From NCBI GenBank assembly GCA_963702035.1, contig OY969700.1, forward strand, positions 1,798,001-1,862,000: a stretch of 64,000 nt of DNA. The letters run 5' to 3'. Positions 1 to 8,211 of the stretch are shown here, one piece after another. The notes under the pieces are model-generated. The model ran no database searches and was not told the origin of the DNA. It saw nothing but the letters and a program-made list of their open reading frames with translations. This DNA comes from VRUE01 sp963702035. GTDB taxonomy: Bacteria > Actinomycetota > Thermoleophilia > Solirubrobacterales > 70-9. The position numbers and the translations under genes are program-made. The first letter of the stretch is position 1. Each line of letters begins with the position of its first letter.

Positions 1-327
1 GGCGTCGGCGCGCTCGGCGGTGGCGAGGGCGAAGCCGTCGGCGAGGCTGACGCCGAGGGCGCGGCGGCGGGCGGCGTTGCGGGCCAAGGTCGCGTCGGGG
101 GCGAGTAGGCGAATGCCAAGCGAGGCGATCGCGTCAACGGCGGCGCGCAGGCTGCGCTCGTCGGTGGCCGGGCGGACGAGGGCCTCGGCGTAGTTGACCG
201 TGCAGAGCAGCAGCTCGACGCCCTCGGCTGAGAAGCGCTCGAAGGCGGCCGCGGCCGCGCCATGATGAGCGTCGGCGCGATCGAGGGCGGCGATCACGAC
301 ATCGGTGTCAAGCACGCAGGAAGACAC
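1..327 (-). CDS. PIN-domain toxin, VapC-like (3' end outside window)
   Basis: The minus-strand frame begins at a GTG at 327 and runs off the window at base 1 (109 codons seen). The N-terminus reads VSSCVLDTDVVIAALDRADA, with the first PIN aspartates (LDTD). A later SLADGFALATA segment supplies the third acidic residue, and NYAEALVRP supplies the conserved Glu. PIN toxins of this type are Mg-dependent RNases neutralised by the partner antitoxin. It starts 12 bases after the AbrB-type antitoxin stop, so the two form one operon. A second GTG four codons later (315) could also be the start. The family is clear; the RNA target is unknown. Confidence 0.85.
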   Translation of the reverse strand, partial: MSSCVLDTDVVIAALDRADAHHGAAAAAFERFSAEGVELLLCTVNYAEALVRPATDERSLRAAVDAIASLGIRLLAPDATLARNAARRRALGVSLADGFALATAERADA

Positions 328-339
328 CGGGCGATGGGC

Positions 340-558
340 TCAGGCGCGCTCTTCGGAGCGCAGGCGCTCCAGGTAACCGGGCCCGTAGAGCCCGTCGAAG
401 ATGCCGAGCGCGCCCGCCAGGTCGGGGGCGGCGCGGTGGACGACGATGCGGTCGGCGCCTTCGGCCTCGATCACGATCTCGTCGCCGGGCCGCAGCCCGG
501 CCGCCTCGAGAGCCTCAACCGGCAGGGTGACCTGGTGCTTGGTGGAGATTCGCGGCAC
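340..558 (-). CDS. AbrB/MazE-type antitoxin
   Basis: A 72-residue protein starting at GTG 558. The N-terminus MPRISTKHQVTLPVEALEAA followed by GLRPGDEIVIEAEG is the swapped-hairpin AbrB DNA-binding fold. The acidic C-terminus would contact the PIN toxin encoded immediately downstream. It is expected to neutralise the toxin and repress its own operon. A perfect inverted repeat (559-580) touches the start codon and contains the ribosome-binding sequence AAGGT, so binding there could block both transcription and translation. GTG is preferred because no ATG lies in frame upstream. Confidence 0.85.
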   Translation of the reverse strand: MPRISTKHQVTLPVEALEAAGLRPGDEIVIEAEGADRIVVHRAAPDLAGALGIFDGLYGPGYLERLRSEERA

Positions 559-580
559 ACCTTTACCTTAGCGTAAAGGT
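559..580 (-). promoter_or_regulatory. Palindromic operator of the AbrB/PIN operon
   Basis: ACCTTTAC and GTAAAGGT form perfect 8-base arms separated by six bases. The right edge directly abuts the antitoxin GTG start. AbrB-type antitoxins commonly bind such palindromes to autoregulate; that this one does is inferred from position. Its 22-bp span equals that of the palindrome in front of the VapBC pair at 15112. Confidence 0.6.
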
Positions 581-606
581 ATGGAGAGGTAGCGACGCGA
601 GGCCCG

Positions 607-888
607 ATGGACGCGATCAGGGAGTTGTTGGTCAGCGACGTGGGGGCCGAGAAGCTCGGTCGGCGCGATATCTCCGACGCGGAGGCCGAGCAACTGCTGC
701 GCAACGAGAGCGTCATGGTGCGCAATCCGAGCGCTGGGGGCGAAGTGGAGCGGCGACTGCTGATCGGCCGCACGGACGGCGGTCGGGTGCTCACCCTGGT
801 GATCGAGCGCACGGTCGAGCCGAGCACATAGCTGGTGATCACAGGCTGGACGGCGACGGAACGTGAGCGTAAGCTTCTCGGAGACTGA
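607..888 (+). pseudogene. BrnT-like toxin gene interrupted by an amber codon
   Basis: The ATG at 607 opens a 74-residue frame ending in GRTDGGRVLTLVIERTVEPST and a TAG at 829. The same frame continues without another stop as LVITGWTATERERKLLGD to TGA at 886-888, one base before the antitoxin start region. The ITGWxATxRER ending is typical of small BrnT/DUF4258-like toxins, where a Trp would be expected at the TAG, so a TGG-to-TAG change has truncated the gene. Either the toxin is dead while its antitoxin persists, or the codon is read through. The family assignment rests on the C-terminal motif and the gene pairing. Confidence 0.6.
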
Positions 889-891
889 GTG

Positions 892-1119
892 ATGGCCAAG
901 GACCCCTGGACAGACCCCGATCCCCAGCCCGGCGACTTCGACGCCGAGCTGGAGGCGATCGACCCGCGGCTGGTCGAAAGGCACGCGGGGAGCGCCGAGG
1001 CCCAGCTGACGCGGGTCGTCCGGGTCAGCGGCGAGGACGCCGCGCGGCTGGACGAACTCGCCGCTGAGCGCGGACAGGAGCCCGGCGAGATCGTGGCCGA
1101 GTTGGTCCGCAACGCCTGA
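892..1119 (+). CDS. Ribbon-helix-helix-like antitoxin
   Basis: A 75-residue protein starting at ATG 892 (a GTG lies at 889). GGAG at 880-883 gives good spacing to 892. The N-terminal half is acidic and Pro-rich (DPWTDPDPQPGDFDAELEAI). The C-terminal half, TRVVRVSGEDAARLDELAAE followed by RGQEPGEIVAELVRNA, looks like a CopG/Arc strand-helix-helix DNA-binding unit. It follows the BrnT-like toxin frame almost without a gap, the usual toxin-first order of brnTA-type loci. Its 3' end faces the TetR remnant on the other strand. The antitoxin role is inferred from neighbourhood. Confidence 0.6.
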   Translation: MAKDPWTDPDPQPGDFDAELEAIDPRLVERHAGSAEAQLTRVVRVSGEDAARLDELAAERGQEPGEIVAELVRNA

Positions 1120-1125
1120 GGGCAG

Positions 1126-1363
1126 CTCCCCGGGCTTGCTCACAGGCGGCAGCTCCCGGTGGGCGGCGAGCATGCACTCGCGCTTGCCGGGGAACTGCTT
1201 GTAGAAGGTGACGGAAGAGACGCCGGCTCGCTTCGCGATCCGCGCCACCGAGGTCTCCGCGAACCCCCGCTCCCCACACTCCTCCGCGGTCGCCGCGACC
1301 AGCCGTTCGCGCTGGTTGCGGGCAACGACGTCCGCCGGGATCCCGTGCGAGCCCGGCGGCAGG
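1126..1363 (-). pseudogene. TetR-family regulator remnant (N-terminal domain only)
   Basis: Minus-strand translation gives RLPPGSHGIPADVVARNQRE, then an HTH region with ARIAKRAGVSSVTFYKQFPG and KRECMLAAH. This closely matches the N-terminus of the intact TetR gene at 37689 (RLPRGRHGLPREAV, then GVSRKTFYELFASKEDCFLAAY). No ligand-binding domain follows; past about 1130 the frame is antisense to the RHH gene. No ATG, GTG or TTG lies before the HTH; the first in-frame GTG (1248) would cut into it. It sits two bases after the stop of the 918-residue gene. It is best read as a decayed fragment. Confidence 0.6.
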
Positions 1364-1366
1364 CGC

Positions 1367-4123
1367 CTAGCCGTGATGGCGCTTGTGCTTGCGCTGCTTG
1401 TTGCAGCGGCTGTTGCTCATCGCCGGGCTGAATTCGCTCTGCTTGCCGTTGTGGCCGGTCATCTTGACCGTCGAGCGGTAGGTCTTGGCGCAGATGTCGC
1501 GTGAGTTGACCAGCAGGCCCTTCTTGCCGCCCTGCATGGTCAGGATCACCTTGGAGACGGGAGCGTCGGGGGCGGCTTCGATCGTGTTGCGGATTCCTCC
1601 GTGCTTGGAGTTAACGCGGCCGACCAGGTTGATTGCGAGCGGCAGCGAGGCGGGTCCCTCGAGCGCGATCACCAGGTCGGGCAGCTTGTGGTTGGAGGAC
1701 CTGAGGAAGACCGGGCCCTGGAGGGGCTCGTCGAGCAATGGGGTGTAGGCCTTGGCGTAGCCGTAGCGGGCGCCCGCGGGGCAGCTTGCCCCGTTGCCCT
1801 GAGCGGCGTTGAACTGCACCCTGGTGCAGACCGTGCGGATGTGGGCCTGGTCGAGGAACTCAGAACGGGGCAGGTTGACGGCGAGGCGGTCGGTGTTGGC
1901 TTCGCCGGGCTTTGCCGCAAAGACGGCCCTGAACTTGGGGTGCCCGCCGCGCTTGGTCGCGCCGAAGAGGCGGGTGTAGAGCTTGGGGGCGTAGTCGAGG
2001 CCATTGCAGCCGCCTACCTGGAAGCGGTTGGAGAGCGCCGCCGCATTGCCCAGGGTGGAGATCGCGGTGCCGCCGATCGACATCGGCTCGCAGCTGGTCG
2101 GGTTCAGGGTGAACTCGGGGCGCGAGGCGTTTACCGCGATGCTCCTGACGTCGAGCGGGATGCCGTGCAGGATCGACGGGATCGGGTCGGAGCTGACGCT
2201 GATCTGGGCCGTGGTCGGGTCGACGAAGGCGGGGGCTCTGACCACGACCACCCCGAGGTCGAAGGGGCCGGCGACCGCCGGGGTGATGAAGGCCAGGGAG
2301 AGCGGGGCGCCCTTGTAGGGGCCGGCCAGGTAGGCGTTGCCGGTTACGTAGATCGGGCTGCCCGAGCCGGCCCCGACCGTCGCGGTGCCGAACTGGCTCG
2401 AGGCCGGGCAGGAGGGGCTCGATTGCTCCTCGGCCCCCTGGCCGGGGTTGGAGCGCGCCGCGGCCTGGGCGAGCTGGGCGTCGGTGCACTGGGTCAGCCC
2501 GGCCAGCTTGCTGGTCAGGCCGGGGGGCAGGGTGGCGTCGATCGCCGAGAGCTTCTGCGAGCCGTTCTCGCGGGCGACCTTGAAGATCAGCGGCGAGTAG
2601 GCGCCCGCCAGCGGGGTCTGGGTGCCCGCTTCGAAGCTGGGGCTGTTGGGCAGCTCGGCTTCGGAGCCCGCGCAGCCCGAGGAGACCTGGAAGGAGTCGG
2701 TGGCGGTGACCGTCGGCCCTTCGGGGGCGCTCCAGGGGACGAGGTCCGCGGCGGCGGTGTAGGTGCCGCAGGTCGGCGGCGTGGTGAGCGCCCCGCGCGG
2801 GCCGCCGCTGAAGTGCAGCTGGAAGTCTTCGAAGGGCAGCTGGGGGCTTTCGGCGACCGTCGTCACCAGCCGGCCGGTGATCGGGTTGGGGTTGACCCTG
2901 CCGGCGAGCTTGACGACGACGCCCGAGGTCGGGTCGTGGACGGTGATGTAGAGGGCTAGGAGCGAGCCGAAGGGGTTGTCGAGCTGGCTCGCCAGGTAGA
3001 CCTTGCCGGGCAGGGGGTGGTCGATCAGCGCCGTGCTCACCGCCACCGTGCCGAGCTCGGAGGCCGCCGGGCAGGCCGCCGGGCCGGGACCGTGCAGGTC
3101 GATCTGGGCCGGGGTGCAGGCGGCGAGGCCGTCGGCGGCGGAGGGATTGAGCGCCATCCCGGCGGGCAGAGCGAAGGTCGTCTGCTTCAGATGCGCGGTG
3201 GCGAGGCCGCCGGGGTCCTGGTTTTGGGGCACGTGGACGTCAACGTCAAGGCCGGTGGAAGATTCGGCGGCGGCGGTTTCGGGCTGGGCTTCGATCGTGG
3301 GCGCGAAGGGCGGGGCATCGCAGCCGTGCAGGCCCTGCGGGTCGCCTTCTTCCCCGCGCGATTCATAGTGCGCGCTTTGGGGGTTGAACGGTTCCTGCAC
3401 CGAGCCGACGGTGACGTCGGTCACCAGCGGCGCCCCGCAGGAGGTCGGCAGGGTGAGGAAGGGGGCGGGCGGCACTTCGCTTTCGCAGCCGTGGATCAGC
3501 GGCCCTTCGCTCGGCGCGCAGATGCGTTCGTCGTCGTGGCTTGAGGCCGCCGGCACCCCCCAGATCGTCTCGGTCAGCGACTTGATCTGGATTTTGGTCG
3601 GCACCGTGATGTCGGAGACCTTCACCCCATAGTCAGAGCCGGTGCGCAGCGAGGCTTCCTGGAAGCTGTTGAAGTTGATCACGCTGAAGCCGATCGAGGC
3701 GGCCACCCCCAGCGGCGGGGTGAGGTTGTAGACGGGGCCGGTCGGGTCGATCGGGAAGCCCACCGCTTTGAGGCGGACGATGCCGACCTGGCTCTCGCCC
3801 GGGCAGTGCGGCTGCTGGCCCTCAAAGAGCGCCGCCGGGCAGCGCGGCAGCGCCAGCGGGTTGCCGACCATCCCCGCCGGCAGGTCGACGATCACCTGGC
3901 TGAGCGTCCCTTCGGGGATTTCTTCGCCGTCGAGGTTCATCGCCAGCTCGACGCTGAGCGCGTCCGGATGGGAGGCGGCGCGCAAATCGAGCGTGCCGTT
4001 TTGCTCCAGGGTGCGGACTTTCAGGCCGGCGATCCCGAAGCTGGCCCGGGCGGCGACCGGGGCGAGGAGGAGCGCGAGCAGGGCAAGGAGCGCCACCGCC
4101 AGCGATGCCTTCTGGGCTCTCAC
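1367..4123 (-). CDS. Large secreted protein with basic C-terminal tail
   Basis: A 918-residue protein starting at GTG 4123, which overlaps the TGA of the upstream frame (GTGA), so translation is probably coupled. Residues 1-28 (MRAQKASLAVALLALLALLL, then APVAARA) form a Sec signal peptide. The body has repeated Cys-containing blocks of the style TFALPAGMALNPSAADGLAA and PLPGKVYLASQLDNPFGSLL, suggesting several copies of one beta-rich module. The C-terminus is strongly basic (NKQRKHKRHHG). I recognise no named domain; proteins of this look are common in Solirubrobacterales. It is the last intact gene of the 13.7-1.4 kb operon. A role in surface coating or adhesion is plausible but inferred. 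Confidence 0.75.
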   Translation of the reverse strand: MRAQKASLAVALLALLALLLAPVAARASFGIAGLKVRTLEQNGTLDLRAASHPDALSVELAMNLDGEEIPEGTLSQVIVDLPAGMVGNPLALPRCPAALFEGQQPHCPGESQVGIVRLKAVGFPIDPTGPVYNLTPPLGVAASIGFSVINFNSFQEASLRTGSDYGVKVSDITVPTKIQIKSLTETIWGVPAASSHDDERICAPSEGPLIHGCESEVPPAPFLTLPTSCGAPLVTDVTVGSVQEPFNPQSAHYESRGEEGDPQGLHGCDAPPFAPTIEAQPETAAAESSTGLDVDVHVPQNQDPGGLATAHLKQTTFALPAGMALNPSAADGLAACTPAQIDLHGPGPAACPAASELGTVAVSTALIDHPLPGKVYLASQLDNPFGSLLALYITVHDPTSGVVVKLAGRVNPNPITGRLVTTVAESPQLPFEDFQLHFSGGPRGALTTPPTCGTYTAAADLVPWSAPEGPTVTATDSFQVSSGCAGSEAELPNSPSFEAGTQTPLAGAYSPLIFKVARENGSQKLSAIDATLPPGLTSKLAGLTQCTDAQLAQAAARSNPGQGAEEQSSPSCPASSQFGTATVGAGSGSPIYVTGNAYLAGPYKGAPLSLAFITPAVAGPFDLGVVVVRAPAFVDPTTAQISVSSDPIPSILHGIPLDVRSIAVNASRPEFTLNPTSCEPMSIGGTAISTLGNAAALSNRFQVGGCNGLDYAPKLYTRLFGATKRGGHPKFRAVFAAKPGEANTDRLAVNLPRSEFLDQAHIRTVCTRVQFNAAQGNGASCPAGARYGYAKAYTPLLDEPLQGPVFLRSSNHKLPDLVIALEGPASLPLAINLVGRVNSKHGGIRNTIEAAPDAPVSKVILTMQGGKKGLLVNSRDICAKTYRSTVKMTGHNGKQSEFSPAMSNSRCNKQRKHKRHHG

Positions 4124-7100
4124 CGCCGACCTCCCCGGTGCGTGCCCTTGGCCTTGGCGGCGCCCCGCTTCTTGGCGTGGCGCTTTTTCTTATGGCGCTT
4201 GTGCTTTTGATGGCGCTTGTGGCGGGCCTTCTTCTTGTGGTGGGCCTTGGGCTTGGGATTGCCGGCGCCCGAGTAGGTGGAGCTGGCGGCACTGGGCTGG
4301 GCGGGGGGCTCTGCGAGCGGCGCTCGGCAGCCTTCCCCCGCGCAGGCGGAGGCGCCCGCTTCGGGGAAGCCGCCGTCAACGCGGGCGTCGTAGAGGTCGA
4401 GCTGGGAGTCCTGATCGCTCGCCAGCAGGCGCTGGCGGGTGATCAGGAAGACGTCGTCCCCGCTCGCCGAGGAGCTCATGAACATCGAGTCCTCGGCGGC
4501 GGTGCCAGAGGAGATCAGGCGCACGCAGCCGCCCGCCACCGCGCAGTCTCCCACCCCCGCCGGCTCCCACTCATAGACGTCCTGGACTGAGCCGTTGGCG
4601 TCCTGGGGGACGATCGCGTCCTGGCTCTCGAAGAAGAGGCGCCCGCCCCCGGCGGGGCTGAGGTTGGCGGGCTGGGGCAGCGCCGCGGTTTCTTGCGCCG
4701 GGGCGCGGCAGGGTCAGGTTCGAGCGGCCCAGCCGGCCGCTGGCCGGAGGGGTTGCAGGAGGCGCAGGTGAGCCTGCCGGTGGCGGCCGCGTACTCGAAG
4801 ACCTCAAAGCAGGCCGGGCCCCCGCCCGAGAGCGAGCAGTCCGCCCCGCCCGCGCGGCGGTTGTCATAGCCCGTCAGCGGCGCCTTTGACATGAATGCGA
4901 GGAAGCTCCCGTCGGCGACTTGCCTGGGCGGCGCGGTTCGTCGGGCATCGCCCGCCAGGTTCCGAAGCGGTTGGGTTTGGCGTTGTCCGCGGCGCCAGGG
5001 CACCGATAAAGCTCGCCGTCCCTTCGCTCCAGGCGTAGAGGTTGAGCGCCCCCGCTTCGGCCTCTTCCTCGTTTTCGTTTTCTTCGCCGCCGCTCAGGTC
5101 GGCTGAGTCGACGAAGTAGATCCGCGAGAGGTCCTGCGCGGCGCCGAGGATGCCCTTGAAGCCGCCTTCGCCTTCGCTCAGGTCGGTGCTGGGTTCATAG
5201 GCGTTGCCGGCGCCGTTCAGCCCATAGAGCCGGCCGTCGGAGAGCAGCACCGCCGTGCCGTCGGCCGAGGCGGTGAGAAAGCAGGTGCGCGAGGCTTTGG
5301 CGACGCTCTGCTTGCAGGTGCCGGGGCCGGGCACTTCGAGCGTCTCGGTGCCGTTTACGCGGACGTAGAGCTGGCCGGTTTCTTCTGAGGTCCAGAAGAT
5401 CCGGGCGCCGTCGGCGGAGACCGCATTGTCGACGTTTGGGGCTTCGAGTTTCGGGTTCGCCGCCGAGCAGGCGCCCGGCGCCGATCGCCGCCTTGCCCGC
5501 AGCCGTCGTGTTGCCGGGTAGCACGTTCACGAGCGCCAGCGCCCCGCCCGCCCACTCATAGAGGTCGCAGGCTTCGATCGAACATTCCTTGGTCGAGGCG
5601 GGCGTCAGCTCTGGCGCTTCCGGGGCGAAGGCGGTTTCGGCGGTCAGCGCGTCGTTTGCTTCGAAGGCGACGTGGCTGAGCGGCGCGCGAGGCGCGGTGC
5701 CGGCGTTGGCGGTGGCGTAGCGGACCTGGAAGAGGTTGGGGTTGATCACGTTGCCCGAGGCGGGGTCGCGGTGGGGCGGTTCGACCGCGATCAGCGGCTG
5801 CATTGCGGCCGCGCCGGCGCGCAGGTAGAGGTTGGCGAAGGCCCGCCCGCCCCGAGTCGGCGCCGCCGGGGAGAGCGGCGGCTCGCTCTGGGCGAGGATC
5901 GCGCGCGAGAGGTCGGCCGAGAAGGCCTGCCAGATCCCGGTCACGCTCGCCGGGCTGAGGCTCTGCCAGCTCCAGGCCCGCCGCCGCGGGCGGCGAGGTT
6001 CTCGTTGGCCCCCGGGTAGAGGCCGGCGGCGAAGGGCTGGCCGACGTAGGCAACCGCCTCACCGTCGGGCGCGCTCTGCATCGGCATCGAGCGGAAGTTG
6101 ATCCCCGGCAGGCATTCCCGGCAGCTGCCGCCGAGACTGCCGATCCGGTTCGGGCGGGATCGCCTCGCCGGTCTTCTGGGCCGGTGAGACCATCTCATAG
6201 GCCCGGCAGTCGGGCAGCGCCGCCGCGAGGCCCTGGCGGGTCGCCGCGTTGGGGCAGCCCAGCACTTCGGGCGGGGCGAAGGTCGAGAAGCTCCCGCCGG
6301 CGCCGAAGGTGGTGGCGGCTTCGTTCCCGGCGACGACCCGGAAGCGGTAGGCGGTGGCGGGCTGAAGGCCCGCTGAGCAGCTGGGCGACCGGCTGGGGGC
6401 CGGTCGCGGTCAGGGCGACGTTGGAGGCGCTGGCGGTGGCCGGGTTTGAGAGCACGAGCTGGGTTGCCGAGGGCACCGCGGCGATCGTCGTGTTGGCGGG
6501 GATGCCGGCGCCGGTGATCGCCTGGCCGGGGCCGAAGCGCCCGGCAGCGACGCTGACCCCGGTGATCGTCTCCGAGCCCGCCTTGGTAGCGCCGGTGGCG
6601 CTGACTACGGCGGGGATCTGCCGGTCGGCGAGCGGGCGGGGCTGCGGGCGGCGCCGGCGAAGCGGTCGGCTTCGGGGTTTGCCTCATATTGCGCCGCGGT
6701 CAGGTATTCGACGAAGAAGGAGGTCGCTTCGCCGTTGGGGTTGACCTGGGCGGCGACCTGGGCGGTGCTCGCGGTGGCTTCGAAGGCTTCCTCATCCGCG
6801 ACCCGGGGGCCCAGGGTCTGGAAGGATCGATCGCCCCCTTCGACCCCTTCCCCCGGGGTCGTGTTGGCGTTGCCGACGACGAGCTGGAAGTGGTAGGTGC
6901 TGCCGCCCTGCAGCACGACCTCGGCGTGGACTTGCACCGGCGAGGAGCCTTCGCCGACTTCGGCGGCGTCGGGTTCGGTGCAGGGGGCGATGTTGCCGTA
7001 GGCGGCGGTCTCCCCCCATTCGAAGAAGCATTCGCTGAGCGGCTGGCCGTTGGGGTTGACTTCGCCGCGCAGGGTGGCCGAGGTCGAGCCGATGGGGCTG

Positions 7101-8205
7101 GCCGCCAGGGTCAGCGCGTCGGGGACCTTGACGATTTCCCAGGCTTCGATCGTCGCGCTGCCTTCGCGCGAGACGTAGACGAGGTTTCGCGAGCCGTCGA
7201 CGGCGATGCCGTTGATGGCGCCCGCTCCGGCGGGCGTGAAGGCGGGCCGCGGTTCGGCTTCGGCTGCGCAGCCGGCTTCGTATTCGGTGACCTGGGCTTC
7301 GGTCGCGTTCAGCAGGTGGCCGTCTTCGCCGTTGACCGCCAGGGCGACGCTTTCGCCGGGGAGCACCAGGCATTCTTCGGCGCCGCTGGAGTTGTCGAGC
7401 TTCGCCACCGCGCCGATAAAACCGCTGGCGAAGATCGAGCCCGCGGTGGAGTCCTCGCCGGCCGCCACGTGGCCGAAGCTCGGCTGCGCGAAGTTCTTCA
7501 CGTTGGTCGCCGCGAAGGGGGCGTTGGAGGTCGGCTCGTACTTGTGGACTTCGCCGGCCGAGACGCCGTCGAAGCCGGCGAGGTAGACCGCGCCAGCGGC
7601 GTCGACGCCGACGCCGACCGGTATCGACAGCGGCTTGGCGGCGCCGGACGCATCGGCGCCTTCCTTGGATTCGGTCAGCTGGCCGCGGTATTCGCCGCTG
7701 GCGGCAAATACGTCAACCAGGTTCTGATCTGCCTGAGTCAGGTAGAAGTCGCCGCCGGTGCCGCCGACGGCGCCCGGCGGGGCGAAGGCGATCTGCTGTC
7801 GCGCGCGGATTCCGTCGTCGACGCTGAATCGAGCCCGTTCTGCGGCGTGCCGTCGCATTCGGGCGAGGGCGGGGTGCAGGGCAGCGTGCCGACCCCGTCG
7901 ATCACGTTGGTGCCCAGGGCGGTGAAGTTCTCCGGCGTGCCGTCGGGGGCAAAGCGCGAGATCGTCTTCGCTTCGGCGTTGACGACGAGCAGGTCGCCGC
8001 TGGCCGGGTCGACGGCGAGCGCCAGCGGTTTGGCGAAGGAGGGCTGCGCGATCTCGCCGAAGGCCCCCAGCGGGGCGAAGCCCGCCGCCGAGGCGGCGGC
8101 GGCGCTGAGCAGGCAGAGGCCGAGCGCCGCCGCTAGCACGGCCACAAATCGCCCCTTGCCTCTTCGGCCCACCACGCCGCTCTCCCCTCTCGCGCTTTCC
8201 GGCAT
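4120..8205 (-). pseudogene. Giant secreted propeller/Fn3-like surface protein, multiply frameshifted
   Basis: The frame starts at ATG 8205 behind GGAGGT and encodes a signal peptide (FVAVLAAALGLCLLSAAAAS) and an NHL-like propeller. It then passes through at least nine frame changes near 7828, 6640, 6365, 6145, 5990, 5475, 5000, 4930 and 4700. Each can be repaired by a 1- or 2-base change, and the joined product is about 1,360 residues. Blocks include an Fn3-like region (TLRGEVNPNGQPLSECFFEW), a GINFRSMPMQSAPDGEAVAY segment and a TolB-like DGSFLAFMSKAPLTGYDN. The C-terminus (4120-4554) is a Lys/Arg/His-rich tail. No internal stop occurs in the correct frames, so the breaks are either very recent or sequence errors. 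Confidence 0.7.
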
Positions 8206-8211
8206 CTCGAC

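Noticed and set aside
4120..8205. Programmed ribosomal frameshifting
   Set aside because: At least nine breaks of mixed direction without slippery motifs; indels explain them better.
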